From Mycolicibacterium houstonense (lineage in GTDB: Bacteria; Actinomycetota; Actinomycetes; Mycobacteriales; Mycobacteriaceae), in NCBI RefSeq assembly GCF_900078665.2, contig NZ_LT546207.1:972480-1036479 (forward strand): DNA of 64,000 nucleotides. The letters run 5' to 3'. The translations under genes and the position numbers were made by a program. Under the pieces are notes generated by a model. The model did no database searches and was not told where the DNA came from. It saw only the letters and a list, made by a program, of their open reading frames with translations. Shown one piece after another: positions 52,351 to 61,514 of the stretch; within the stretch, counting starts at the first letter, position 1, and the number at the start of each line of letters is the position of its first letter.

Positions 52351-52851
52351 ATGGCCACCAAAGTGATCACCACCGGATCCGAGCGGACACTGCTCGAGAA
52401 TGCGCTGGACCGCAATCGCGAAGCGCTCATCGAAACCGCACGCGGCATGACTGATGCACAGGCCCGCCGACGACTCGTGACGTCGTTGACGACGCCTATC
52501 TCGCTGATAAAGCACGCCGCCGCCGCCGAACGGATTTGGTTCCAACGGTTCTGGGCGGGACTTGAGGCGTCCGACTGCGACGGATACTCCGAACGCGACG
52601 AGGGCACGTTCGCCGTCGGTGATCACGAGTCGCTCGCCGACGTCATCGCCGAGTTCGAACGCGCGAGCCGGCGATCGCGGGCGATCGCATCCCGCTTCGA
52701 TCTCGATGACACCAAAGACAATCCGCGCGAGGGCACCGTCAGCATGCGCTGGACGTTGCTTGCGATGATCGAAGAATTCGCCCGACACGCGGGCCACGGT
52801 GACATCCTGCGCGAACAGATCGACCATCCCGGCCCACCCGCTCGCGCTTGA
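52351..52851 (+). CDS. DinB family protein (DUF664 type)
   Basis: 166 residues: LLENALDRNREALIETARGM, PISLIKHAAAAERIWFQRFW (metal His), RWTLLAMIEEFARHAGHGDI (second His pair). Four-helix DinB fold with a possible metal centre. Members may be thiol- or mycothiol-dependent; substrate unknown. Confidence 0.87.
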   Translation: MATKVITTGSERTLLENALDRNREALIETARGMTDAQARRRLVTSLTTPISLIKHAAAAERIWFQRFWAGLEASDCDGYSERDEGTFAVGDHESLADVIAEFERASRRSRAIASRFDLDDTKDNPREGTVSMRWTLLAMIEEFARHAGHGDILREQIDHPGPPARA

Positions 52852-52942
52852 ATCGGCGTTTCCCCGGCCCCGGATAGTTCCCGGCGCAGGCGTGCGTTCT
52901 ACGGGAAGGCAGGTCATTTTCACAGCCCTCAGGAGGAGAAGC

Positions 52943-53857
52943 ATGAGCTTGGACAATCTTTCGCACCTCGGGAGCCGAGGTGTCGACGAGCTGGTTCCGT
53001 CGCGCTACGCGGTACAGATCGGTGACATCGAGGTGCTGGTGATCAGCGACGGGGTGCTACCGATCACCGCGTCGACCCTGGCGACCAATGCCGAACCGGC
53101 CAAACTCGCCGGCTGGCTCGGCGACAATTTCCTGTCACCCGAAGTGGTCGACTGGCCGCTGAACGTGGTGGTGGTCCGCAGCGGCGATCAGACCATCCTT
53201 GTCGACGCCGGCCTGGGATTGGAGTTCCCGGACTTTCCGCGCGCCGGGCAGACGGTTCAACGGCTCGAGGCCGCCGGCGTCGATCTGGGCTCCGTGACCG
53301 ATGTAGTGCTCACCCACATGCACATGGATCACGTCGGTGGGTTGATCACCGAGGGGGTCAAGGAGAAGCTGCGGCCGGATCTGCGGGTCCACGCCGCGGC
53401 CGCCGAGGCCGAGTTCTGGGAGGCCCCCGACTTCTCCCACACCGTCATGCCGCAGCCCATTCCGGATGTCCTTCGCCGGGTCGCCTCGCAGTTCCTGAAC
53501 GATTACCGCGGCCAACTGCGGACCTTCGAGAAGGAGTACGAGGTGGCGCCGGGAGTGATGATCTCGCGCACCGGCGGTCACACGCCAGGACACAGCGTGG
53601 TCCGGCTGGCATCGGGCGGCCAGGCGCTGACGTTCGCCGGCGACGCGGTGTTCCAGGTCGGCTTCGACAATCCCGAGTGGCACAACGGGTTCGAGCATGA
53701 TCCCGAGGAGGCCGTGCGCGTCCGCGTCGATCTGCTGACCGAACTGGCGGCGACCGGTGAGGCACTGGTGGCCACCCACCTGCCCTTCCCGTCCGTCTGC
53801 CGAGTGGCGGTCGCCGGCAATGCCTTCCGGTGTGTGCCGGACGTCTGGGATTACTGA
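52943..53857 (+). CDS. metallo-beta-lactamase-fold hydrolase
   Basis: 304 residues: DVVLTHMHMDHVGGLITEGV (HxHxDH zinc motif), GGHTPGHSVVRLASGGQALT (next His), FAGDAVFQVGFDNPEWHNGF (bridging Asp), ATHLPFPSVCRV (last His). Similar to quorum-quenching or pyrroloquinoline-type MBL hydrolases; substrate unknown. ATG 52943 has AGGAGGAG a few bases upstream; the long upstream in-frame extension is not coding. Confidence 0.9.
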   Translation: MSLDNLSHLGSRGVDELVPSRYAVQIGDIEVLVISDGVLPITASTLATNAEPAKLAGWLGDNFLSPEVVDWPLNVVVVRSGDQTILVDAGLGLEFPDFPRAGQTVQRLEAAGVDLGSVTDVVLTHMHMDHVGGLITEGVKEKLRPDLRVHAAAAEAEFWEAPDFSHTVMPQPIPDVLRRVASQFLNDYRGQLRTFEKEYEVAPGVMISRTGGHTPGHSVVRLASGGQALTFAGDAVFQVGFDNPEWHNGFEHDPEEAVRVRVDLLTELAATGEALVATHLPFPSVCRVAVAGNAFRCVPDVWDY

Positions 53858-53862
53858 ACCGG

Positions 53863-53895
53863 CCGGCCGTCTCACCGAATCGGTGAGACGGCCGG
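53863..53895. terminator. bidirectional terminator hairpin
   Basis: CCGGCCGTCTCACCG and CGGTGAGACGGCCGG form a perfect 15-bp stem with a 3-base loop, between the convergent metallo-beta-lactamase gene and the dehydratase operon. Confidence 0.85.
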
Positions 53896-53922
53896 TTCCG
53901 GACACGAATCAGACGAGCGGGG

Positions 53923-55524
53923 TCAGCCCGTCAGGTCTTCCTGACGCATCGCCATGACGACCAGCCCGTAGGCCACCGCAAAGCGATGCCCCAGTTGCGC
54001 GCCGACGTTGCCCCGCCCGACGCTGACCTCAGGTCCGAGTTGTTCACTGACCGCCCGGACCAATTCGTCGTCGCCGGCGCCACCGCCGACCAGCAGGACC
54101 CCGGTGGCGCCGGGTGCGGCCTGTTCGAGGCCTCTCATCACGTTGCCGCCGATCACCAGTCGCTTGGCGGCGAGTCGCCAACTGCGCCATTCTGTTCCGG
54201 ACATCCTCGATGTGAACGGCAGCAGGCCGCTGGGTGCCGTGGTGAGGAGCCAGCCGGTGCATCGGCCGTTGATCGGCTTGTCCAGGAACTGGCGCCGGCC
54301 GTGCTCGTCCTCGACGAGCTGGACGGTGACGGCAGTGACCGCCTCGGCACGCTTCGCGTACTCCGCTGCGCTTCTTGAAATGTCGAGCGCGCAGGCCGTA
54401 GCAGTGGTGAGCAGCTGGCCGGCGCCGGGCAGTACGACGCGGGCGCCATCGGACACGACGTCAACGGTGCCTCCCCCGACATCGACGACCACCACGTCGG
54501 GAGTGACGCCCGGGGTGCTCAACGCACCGACGCGCGCGGCGGCAGCTTCTGATTCGATGCTCGCCACCGGTGCCCCGAGCGCCCACTCGAGCTCGTCAGC
54601 TGTGGCAGGCGGCGCGTCCGTTCCACCCATGGTGGCTCGCACCAGGCTGTCGACCACGACCGAACCTCGACGTGAGTTGGCCTGGTGGGCGATGTCGGCC
54701 AGATGGATCACATGGGCCGGCCCGGCCGGTTCATCCGCGAGAGCGGTCGGTTCGGTTGTCTGACGGTCCGGCATACCGGGCGCCGGCCGGCCGTCATCGA
54801 GGGACACGACCGCACAGGCGCTGTCGAACAACTCGTCGGCGATCATCCGTGCGTCGGCACGTTCCTCGTCGCCGAGAGCGAATACGTCGGCCAGCCAGAA
54901 CGGGTCGGTCAACCGCTGCAGTGGTGTCGTCCCCTGGCGGACCTCGACCGCGACCAGTGTCGCCGAAAGCAGCTGCCCCACACCGATATCGTCGACCACC
55001 GGCATCGCGATCCCGAGCCGGTTCGCCACCAGCACCGCCTCATCGTTCTCGGTGAGCACCGCGACGATCTGCCTGCCCTGTTCGACCGCCGCGGCCACCG
55101 CGCCGGCCACCTCTCGGTAACCCCGGTCCGAGGTCGCGCAGGCCACGACCGGCCGGCCGGGTTCGATCGTGTCGAGATGTTCGACCGGCACCGGCACACC
55201 GACGCCGACGCCGTCACCGGCCGTGGTAGCAGCCGAGCGGGTGGCGATGGTGAGTCGCCCGGTGCGGCGGGTCTCCAGTTTGACCCGCTCGACAGACGAG
55301 TGAACCGGCGGGGTCGGGGCGAACGCGGCCCGTTCGATCACCAGTCCGCTTGTCTCGGCGAGGCGTTGGGCCAACTGGGCGGCACCATGGACTGCCCGCA
55401 CGGATCCTTTACCGCCACGCGTCGGCGTGCGCGCGCTGGCCAGTACGTCCAGATCGGCTCCCGCCCGGCACAGAACGACTTCGGTGGTGGCGTTGCCGAT
55501 GTCGATGCCGGCCCAGACGGTCAT
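53923..55524 (-). CDS. diol/glycerol dehydratase reactivase, large subunit
   Basis: 533 residues, DdrA/GdrA-type chaperone ATPase of the actin/Hsp70 superfamily that replaces inactivated coenzyme B12 on the dehydratase. N-terminal ATPase motif VWAGIDIGNATTEVVLCRAG, second phosphate motif VVVDVGGGTVDVVSDGARV, and GVLLVGGGAGDDELVRAVSE. The start overlaps the small-subunit stop by four bases. No separate small reactivase subunit (DdrB) is visible in the window. Confidence 0.9.
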   Translation of the reverse strand: MTVWAGIDIGNATTEVVLCRAGADLDVLASARTPTRGGKGSVRAVHGAAQLAQRLAETSGLVIERAAFAPTPPVHSSVERVKLETRRTGRLTIATRSAATTAGDGVGVGVPVPVEHLDTIEPGRPVVACATSDRGYREVAGAVAAAVEQGRQIVAVLTENDEAVLVANRLGIAMPVVDDIGVGQLLSATLVAVEVRQGTTPLQRLTDPFWLADVFALGDEERADARMIADELFDSACAVVSLDDGRPAPGMPDRQTTEPTALADEPAGPAHVIHLADIAHQANSRRGSVVVDSLVRATMGGTDAPPATADELEWALGAPVASIESEAAAARVGALSTPGVTPDVVVVDVGGGTVDVVSDGARVVLPGAGQLLTTATACALDISRSAAEYAKRAEAVTAVTVQLVEDEHGRRQFLDKPINGRCTGWLLTTAPSGLLPFTSRMSGTEWRSWRLAAKRLVIGGNVMRGLEQAAPGATGVLLVGGGAGDDELVRAVSEQLGPEVSVGRGNVGAQLGHRFAVAYGLVVMAMRQEDLTG

Positions 55525-55880
55525 CGCAGCAGGCCACGCCGCCGGTAGACGACGGCGGCCTCGCGGACGAAGGCGGCACAGATCGGAGCGCTCTGCCCGT
55601 CCAGCCGCTCGGCGAGATCCATGAGCTCGGGAAACGTGGACCGTCCCGGTCGCAGCGCCTCGTACGCCGAGAGCATGTCCTCGGAGCTCAGCGCCGTCAT
55701 CTCGGCTGCCCGTCGTAGATTCATCGCCAGCTGCGCAGAACCAGTCCGTTCGGCGATATCCGCCTGTGCGAGCAAGGTTTCCCGGCTGATCCGGATGTCG
55801 TCGAGAGCCAGGTCGCCGCTCCGGGCGGCTTCGACTGTCACCTCGGTGAGGTTGCGGCCGGAATGTGATGACGTGGTCAT
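55521..55880 (-). CDS. diol/glycerol dehydratase small subunit
   Basis: 119 residues of the PduE/DhaB3 family: LALDDIRISRETLLAQADIA, AQLAMNLRRAAEMTALSSED, LDGQSAPICAAFVREAAVVY, RRRGLLR. The subunit completes the alpha-beta-gamma dehydratase. ATG 55880 overlaps the stop of the large/medium gene by four bases. Confidence 0.9.
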   Translation of the reverse strand: MTTSSHSGRNLTEVTVEAARSGDLALDDIRISRETLLAQADIAERTGSAQLAMNLRRAAEMTALSSEDMLSAYEALRPGRSTFPELMDLAERLDGQSAPICAAFVREAAVVYRRRGLLR

Positions 55881-58156
55881 GACGTGAGCTCCAGTTCGAT
55901 CTGGGTACGGCTGGTCTCGTCGCGTTGTTCGGACTGTTCCCGCTCGATGGCGACCATGGAGACCACCTGGGTGTGATACCGCGCGGTGATCGCCTCTTCG
56001 GTGTAGGCGTTGCGCATCGGGGCCGGCGTCGCCCCCTTGGCGTGCCTGCCGGCGTTGATTCCGATCAGCCGGTACATCTGCGGGGTGATCAGCGGTGCGA
56101 CGCTGAGCAATTCGAGGTTCGACAACGGCGTGAGGTCCCGGCGGTGGATGATCGTGGTGCCTTTGGCCTGCAGCCCCACGGCGATTCCGGATCCGGACAG
56201 CTGCGCGGCGGACTTGCCGATGGCTCCGAGGTCGATGGTGTCGGTGATGCGGACGAGCCGCGGCACGCACTGCTCCTCCTCGAGGCCGGCCAGGATCTGT
56301 TCCAGCGCCTCATAGATGGTCATGCCGGACAAGGTGCGAAACAGCTTGGTGCCGAATGCCGGTGACACACCGATCACCACCTCACGCGGATCCTCGCCCA
56401 CCCGTGCCGGGCCGACCGGAATCAGCCGATCCACCTGGGCGTAGGTGGCCTGCTCCTTGACCAGGTCGGCCACCGACCGGGCCTGCCGCACGGCATCGAT
56501 CTGAGCCTGGCGCTCGGCTGACGGCCGGTAACCCGTTCCCGGCCCGCGATAGTCGTTCGGATCCTGCAATGCCGACAGGACGTTCATCTCCTCGTCGAAG
56601 ATGGCAGCGGTTTGCAGGTAGTCGCCGGTGACCCTGGCCTTGGCCATGCCCAGCACGCGGTCGGCGAGGTCGGTGAAGCCGGTCTCGGCGAGTGCGGTCA
56701 CGACATCGAGCACGGTGAGCCCCGACTGGTCGATCATCCTGGCGGCGCTGAGCACCTTGACCCCGTCGGTCTCGGGCAGGTCCTTGGAACCCTGTGCTCC
56801 CACAACGGCTTCCACGTGATCGTCGTCGAAGTCGGCAAGGCCGAGGTATTCGAAGACTGCGCGGGTGGCTTCGGCGGCCAGCCGTCGCATGGCCTCCAGC
56901 GTCGTCGGGTCGACCGACCGAAGTCCCCCGTCGACGCCCCAGTCCCGCTGCAGCACCAGGTAATCGTCGAGGTCGCTGGCATTGAAGTTGGAGGGCCCGA
57001 ACATGTTGTCGTAGGCAGGCACCGACCCGAACCCGGAGAAGATGAAATCCGAACCGGACAGCAGCACGGGCAGTGTCCGGCTGGTCCGGCGCATCGTGGA
57101 CTCGGAGACCAGGCTGTCGTTGCCGCTGCAGGACTCCAACCCCCGCAGCATCACCATCAGGTTCTCGGCGATGAGCTCGCGGACGCCACCGGGGACCGAG
57201 GCGGTGATCGCCGCCCCGTCGATCCCGCCGTTCTGCACGCCCTGTGCGCCGATGCCCTTGGCCAGCGCCACACAGCGAGACTCCAAGTAGTTCATGGACT
57301 TTCGCTCGGCCTGCCCCATCAGCACCTCGGATCCTGCCCCGCTCGACAGCCGCATCTTGATTCCGCGCGAGGCGTACGACGAGGTCAGAAATGCCTTGGA
57401 CCACGGGGTGTCATCACCATCGGTGAACACCTGCTCGGTGCCGTAGACCGACACCGTCTCGGCGTAGGAGACCAGACCGCGCACGCCCAACTCCAGCTCG
57501 CGGGCCTCCTCGACGGAACACTGGGTCAGCGCACCGGGCGCGGGCACCTGGGAACCGATCAGCAGTCCCACCGCAACGGCCGGGGCGTCGTCGAGCACCG
57601 GCACGGTGGCCTCCAATTCCCGGAAGCCGTACACCACCGCGGTCGCCGCATCGGCGGCGATCAGCAGCGGGTCGTCGAGCCGATTGGTGACGTGCGCCTG
57701 ATTGGCCGGCGTCCGGCGCGCGCGCATCTTCATCATCGCCATCTGGATTTCGACCGGTTGCAACATCGCGACGACGCGAGCCATCTTGGCCGGAGTCAGT
57801 CCCGAGCACACCCGCAGCACCTGCTCCCGGGCCACGCTCGAATCCACGATCATCCGGGCCAGCTCGGTTTCGTCCATCGCCATCGACCGGGGCGCCTCGG
57901 TGTGATCGATGGCGTATCGAACGACGAACTCGTCGATCGTGTCGAAGCTCGCCGCCGGCGTCGAGTCCATCTCCAGCACGGTGCCGTCATCGGCCACCAC
58001 CCAGGACGGCTCCGGATCGTAAGGCGATCGGTGCGAGATCATCCCCAGTTCGGGGTCGGCCTCGGCGAACCCATCGAGGTTGACCCGCTGTTCGTCCAAC
58101 AGCCGAATGCGTCCCAACCGATGGTCCTGCTCGCTCTCCGAGCTGTTCAGGTGCAT
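55877..58156 (-). CDS. fused large and medium subunits of B12-dependent diol/glycerol dehydratase
   Basis: 759 residues. Residues 1 to about 550 correspond to the catalytic large subunit (PduC/DhaB1: SWVVADDGTVLEMDS, TPANQAHVTNRLDDPLLIAA, KSMNYLESRCVALAKGIGAQ, GSDFIFSGFGSVPAYDNMFG). From about residue 560 the medium subunit (PduD/DhaB2) follows without a stop: ATYAQVDRLIPVGPARVGED-like linker, EVVIGVSPAFGTKLFRTLSG, GIAVGLQAKGTTIIHRRDL, PMRNAYTEEAITARYHTQVV. It converts 1,2-diols or glycerol to aldehydes using adenosylcobalamin. ATG 58156; GAGAGG lies about 15 bases upstream. Confidence 0.92.
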   Translation of the reverse strand: MHLNSSESEQDHRLGRIRLLDEQRVNLDGFAEADPELGMISHRSPYDPEPSWVVADDGTVLEMDSTPAASFDTIDEFVVRYAIDHTEAPRSMAMDETELARMIVDSSVAREQVLRVCSGLTPAKMARVVAMLQPVEIQMAMMKMRARRTPANQAHVTNRLDDPLLIAADAATAVVYGFRELEATVPVLDDAPAVAVGLLIGSQVPAPGALTQCSVEEARELELGVRGLVSYAETVSVYGTEQVFTDGDDTPWSKAFLTSSYASRGIKMRLSSGAGSEVLMGQAERKSMNYLESRCVALAKGIGAQGVQNGGIDGAAITASVPGGVRELIAENLMVMLRGLESCSGNDSLVSESTMRRTSRTLPVLLSGSDFIFSGFGSVPAYDNMFGPSNFNASDLDDYLVLQRDWGVDGGLRSVDPTTLEAMRRLAAEATRAVFEYLGLADFDDDHVEAVVGAQGSKDLPETDGVKVLSAARMIDQSGLTVLDVVTALAETGFTDLADRVLGMAKARVTGDYLQTAAIFDEEMNVLSALQDPNDYRGPGTGYRPSAERQAQIDAVRQARSVADLVKEQATYAQVDRLIPVGPARVGEDPREVVIGVSPAFGTKLFRTLSGMTIYEALEQILAGLEEEQCVPRLVRITDTIDLGAIGKSAAQLSGSGIAVGLQAKGTTIIHRRDLTPLSNLELLSVAPLITPQMYRLIGINAGRHAKGATPAPMRNAYTEEAITARYHTQVVSMVAIEREQSEQRDETSRTQIELELTS

Positions 58157-58238
58157 GGCGCTCGCCGTACCTCTCTCCTCGCGTGACGGCCACAGCATTG
58201 ACCGAACGTTGAGCGCGGGACAACGCCGCGCACCGAGC

Positions 58239-58311
58239 TTCCAACACACTGTGTGACGCCGGCGGCACATTCGGCCGCTGCTGTGACCCGGCCTACAACA
58301 AGGTGTTGGAA
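58239..58311. promoter_or_regulatory. inverted repeat in the dehydratase/permease divergent promoter
   Basis: TTCCAACAC (58239-58247) and its complement GTGTTGGAA (58303-58311) lie 55 bp apart; the second also sits in a small palindrome CAACA-AGG-TGTTG. They may be binding sites for a regulator such as the PucR protein encoded downstream; this is inference. Confidence 0.45.
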
Positions 58312-58416
58312 AGACCCGTCACACCTCTGGCCGACGGCTCTCCGGTCTCGCAAACTTCATCCCCGGAACTCGACGGAACCCGCGATCCGCGGCTCCGGTA
58401 GCACAGGAGGTTGCCC

Positions 58417-59847
58417 ATGTCCCAGGTCGTCGACGCGGACGACACGCGTAGGCGCGACACATCGCCGGATGGCCGGCCGGCCAAGTTGCGCGGCAACCTC
58501 GGCGTGCCCGCCATCGTCCTGATGGTGGTGGCCGCCGCGGCGCCACTCTCGACGATCGGCGGCAACGTGCCGATCGCGATGGTGCTCGGCAAGACGACGG
58601 GCATCCCGGTCGCCTTCCTGGTCGCCGGCGCGGTGTTCCTGTTGTTCGCGGCCAGCTTCGTCGCGATGTCGAAGTACGTCACCAAGCCGGGCGCCTTCTA
58701 CGCCTACATCCAGATGGCCCTCGGCCGCGCGGCCGGTGCCGGTGCCGCCGTGCTCGCGCTTCCGGCATACATGGCGACGCTGCTGGGCGTGGCGGCCTAC
58801 GACGGGGTCATCCTCGCCGGGCTCATCGAGCGCTTCGGCGGGCCCGAGATCCCATGGTGGCTGCTGACCGCGCTGGTCCTGGCGGCCGTCGCCTGGCTGG
58901 GTTACCGCGACATCGATCTCAGCGCCAAGGTCCTCGGGATCTTCCTGGTCTCAGAGGTGGCCATCCTGGTCGTGCTCGACCTGGTCATCGTTCTGCAGGG
59001 CGGCGAAAAGGGCATCACCGGTGACTCTTTCACCCCGCAGGGCCTGGCCGGCGGTGTCGGTATCGCTCTGCTGTACGCGCTATGGGGCTTCGTCGGCGTC
59101 GAGGCGACCGCGGTCTTCCGCGACGAGGCCAAGGACCCGGACCGAACCGTCCCACGGGCGACCTACTGGGCCGTCGGCATCGTGGCGATCTTCTACGCCT
59201 TCTCGAGCTGGGCCCTGATCGAAGGCAACGGGGGCCCGGACGCCATCGCGGCCGCCGAGGCCGACCCCGACAACTTCATGGTGAACACGGCACAGCAATA
59301 CCTCGGCATGCTGGGCCGCGACCTCACCACGGGCTTCTGGTTCATCAGCGTCTTCGCCTGTGCCCTGGCCTTCCACAACATCGCCTCGAGGTACACCTTC
59401 GCGTTGGGCCAGAGCGGCGTCTTCCCGAAGCGTCTGGGCGCCGTCCACGGCCGTCACGGTGCACCGTCGAACGCGTCGCTGGCCATCACCGTGGCCTCGT
59501 TCGTGATCATGGGCATCTTCGCCGCGCTCCAGCTGGACCCGGTGCTGCAGATCTTCGGACCGCTCGGTGGCCTCGGCATCTACGCACTGGCGATCCTGTG
59601 GTTGCTGACGACGATCTCCGTGGTGATCTTCTTCAGCCGCCGCGGTGACTCGACCCGCAAGGTGGTGCTGGGCTCGGCCGCCACGCTCGCCCTGGCCGGG
59701 GCGCTGGTGCTGGTCGTGTCGAATCTGACCCTGATCGTCGGTGGCAGCTCCACGCTTGCGGTGATCTTCGGTGCGATGCCGCTGGTGTTCTTCGGGGCCG
59801 GCATGCTGCTGAGCCGGCGGTCGACCGCGGACCTGACCGCGGAGTGA
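58417..59847 (+). CDS. APC superfamily amino acid/amine permease
   Basis: 476 residues with about 12 membrane helices: GVPAIVLMVVAAAAPLSTIG, FVAMSKYVTKPGAFYAYIQM, LLYALWGFVGVEATAVFRDE, IASRYTFALGQSGVFP. These are APC-family features. AGGAGG five to six bases before ATG 58417. Divergent from the dehydratase operon and followed by PucR. Substrate not predictable; an amine or amino alcohol would fit the context (inference). Confidence 0.88.
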   Translation: MSQVVDADDTRRRDTSPDGRPAKLRGNLGVPAIVLMVVAAAAPLSTIGGNVPIAMVLGKTTGIPVAFLVAGAVFLLFAASFVAMSKYVTKPGAFYAYIQMALGRAAGAGAAVLALPAYMATLLGVAAYDGVILAGLIERFGGPEIPWWLLTALVLAAVAWLGYRDIDLSAKVLGIFLVSEVAILVVLDLVIVLQGGEKGITGDSFTPQGLAGGVGIALLYALWGFVGVEATAVFRDEAKDPDRTVPRATYWAVGIVAIFYAFSSWALIEGNGGPDAIAAAEADPDNFMVNTAQQYLGMLGRDLTTGFWFISVFACALAFHNIASRYTFALGQSGVFPKRLGAVHGRHGAPSNASLAITVASFVIMGIFAALQLDPVLQIFGPLGGLGIYALAILWLLTTISVVIFFSRRGDSTRKVVLGSAATLALAGALVLVVSNLTLIVGGSSTLAVIFGAMPLVFFGAGMLLSRRSTADLTAE

Positions 59848-59850
59848 GCG

Positions 59851-59897
59851 GCGAGGGCATGCTCGCCGATTCCCCGCGTCGGCGAGCATGCCCTCGC
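59851..59897 (+). terminator. strong hairpin after the permease
   Basis: Perfect 19-bp stem, arms beginning GCGAGGGCATGCTCGCCGA and ending with its complement, with a 9-base loop, 4 bp after the permease stop. It separates the permease from the PucR gene. Confidence 0.85.
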
Positions 59898-60021
59898 GTA
59901 CTGCGAGAACGTCCCCGATGCGCTGGTACCGTCGTGCCCGGGGGTGTGGGTGTGCCGCCGCGGTCTCGCCGACAGCAGCAGGGAACCTGGGGGCCGACGG
60001 TAGATCAGGAGAAGGCGCAGC

Positions 60022-61101
60022 ATGTCCCGGGAATCGTCGCTGAGCGTGGCGGAGGCCTTGACTGTGGCGCCGTTGGACCGCGGTTCGGTGGTCGCCGGTC
60101 ACCGCGGGCTGACCCGTGAGGTCGCCTGGGTCGACATCATCCACGCTCCCGCCGAGTCCTTCATCCGCCCCGGCGATCTCGTGCTGTGCACCGGGGCCGA
60201 TATCCGGCAGCCGGGCAATCGGGAGTTCCTCACCTATCTCGTGTCCTCTCATGCGGCGGGGCTGATATTGAGCCCGCCGCCGGAGATCACCGTCCGCGAA
60301 CTGCTCAACTCGCTGGTTCCGCTGGCCGATCGTCACGAGTTCCCCGTGGTGATATTGCCGTGGGAGATCGCCTTCGCCGATGTTCAGAAGAACCTGTTCC
60401 CGCTGTTGAGCCCGTCCGCTCCCGGCACGCAGGTGGAGATGGCCATCGGACGACGCCAACGTGACGACACCGGCTGGAACGATCACGCCTCGGCGTTCGC
60501 CGAAGCCCTCGACGAGTTGGCGCTCTCGGCCGGTGTCGCCGTCCATTGTTCGGCGACCGATGACCTGGTGATGTGCCACTTCTCCTCGGCCCCGTCGACG
60601 TCCACGGTGTCGGTGTTGGTCGCGTCCGCCCAGCGGCTCAGCGCGCTGCCCGAGGACCTTGTCAGTTGGGCACTGCTGCCTCCGGTCCATGCGCAGTCCG
60701 CCCCGATGACGGCATCGGTGCCGCCGGCCCTGCCCGGCCGGCCGGCCGGGTCCCGCCAGTTCGCCGAGGTCCTGCGCCAGGATCCCCAGTCCATGGCGAC
60801 GATCCTCGAGACGTTGCAGCCGCTGATCGATTACGACAAGACCCGCCGAGGGCAACTCGTCCACACGTTGGAGATCCTTCTCAACGAAGCCACCAACATC
60901 AGCGCGGCAGCGCGAGCGCTATACCTCAACCGGCACTCCCTGATGTACCGGATCAAGCTCATCGAAGAGCTCACCGGCCTCTCGCTCAAGGATCCCGCCG
61001 ATCGCTTCCAGCTGGAGGTCAGCGTGCGCGTTCACCAGATCAACGAGGCGCGCAGCGACGGTCCCGGACCCGGATCCGTCACCACCGCCTGCTTCCCCTG
61101 A
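60022..61101 (+). CDS. PucR family transcriptional regulator
   Basis: 359 residues. N-terminal purine-catabolism-regulator domain (VAWVDIIHAPAESFIRPGDL, FLTYLVSSHAAGLILSPPPE, FPVVILPWEIAFADVQ) and C-terminal helix-turn-helix of the PucR/CdaR type (LVHTLEILLNEATNISAAAR, ALYLNRHSLMYRIKLIEELT, GLSL). ATG 60022 preceded by AGGAGAAGG about seven to fifteen bases upstream. Such regulators commonly act on the adjacent catabolic genes, here the permease and the divergent dehydratase. Confidence 0.9.
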   Translation: MSRESSLSVAEALTVAPLDRGSVVAGHRGLTREVAWVDIIHAPAESFIRPGDLVLCTGADIRQPGNREFLTYLVSSHAAGLILSPPPEITVRELLNSLVPLADRHEFPVVILPWEIAFADVQKNLFPLLSPSAPGTQVEMAIGRRQRDDTGWNDHASAFAEALDELALSAGVAVHCSATDDLVMCHFSSAPSTSTVSVLVASAQRLSALPEDLVSWALLPPVHAQSAPMTASVPPALPGRPAGSRQFAEVLRQDPQSMATILETLQPLIDYDKTRRGQLVHTLEILLNEATNISAAARALYLNRHSLMYRIKLIEELTGLSLKDPADRFQLEVSVRVHQINEARSDGPGPGSVTTACFP

Positions 61102-61184
61102 CACGCTCACGAGCGGCCGCGGTCTGCCGCTTGACCAATAGTTCATCCTTTTCTGAATACACAAAGCAATGTACCGTTGGCCTC

Positions 61185-61514
61185 GTGGAGACACTGACCC
61201 AGGTTGAGGTACTGGCCCGATTCGGCCACGCACTTTCGGACCAGACACGGTCCACGATCCTGCTGGCGCTCAAGGATTCCCCCGCATATCCGGCAGATCT
61301 GGCCGAGTCGGCCGGGGTGTCTCGGCAGAGCATGTCCAACCACCTTGCCTGCCTGCGCGGTTGCGGCCTGGTGGTCGCGGTACCGGAGGGCCGACGCACC
61401 CGCTACGAACTCGCCGACCCCAAGCTGGCCCACGCCCTGAATGATCTGCTGCAGGTGGTGCTGGCCACCGACCCCGCCCAGTGCCCTGATGCCGCATCCG
61501 AAGGATGCTGCTGA
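61185..61514 (+). CDS. cmtR: CmtR-like ArsR family cadmium/lead sensor
   Basis: 109 residues. HTH: LARFGHALSDQTRSTILLAL, YPADLAESAGVSRQSMSNHL, ACLRGCGLVVAVPEGRRTRY. Cysteines C56 and C60 (SNHLACLRGC) and C100 (ATDPAQC) sit at the positions of the three metal-thiolate ligands of M. tuberculosis CmtR, a repressor released by Cd(II)/Pb(II). The GTG at 61185 gives a CmtR-like length. Its stop overlaps the next ATG (TGATG at 61512-61516), so it is coupled to the transporter. Confidence 0.88.
   Translation: METLTQVEVLARFGHALSDQTRSTILLALKDSPAYPADLAESAGVSRQSMSNHLACLRGCGLVVAVPEGRRTRYELADPKLAHALNDLLQVVLATDPAQCPDAASEGCC

Noticed and set aside
56612..58186. 524-codon plus-strand frame opposite the dehydratase gene
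   Set aside because: Shadow frame; the minus-strand dehydratase motifs are decisive.
53863..59897. Cobalamin riboswitch upstream of the B12-dependent dehydratase
   Set aside because: The 260-bp divergent region shows no B12-box-like sequence; only short inverted repeats are present.
59080..60864. 594-codon minus-strand frame opposite the permease and PucR genes
   Set aside because: Spans two unrelated plus-strand genes and their terminator, so it is a compositional artefact.
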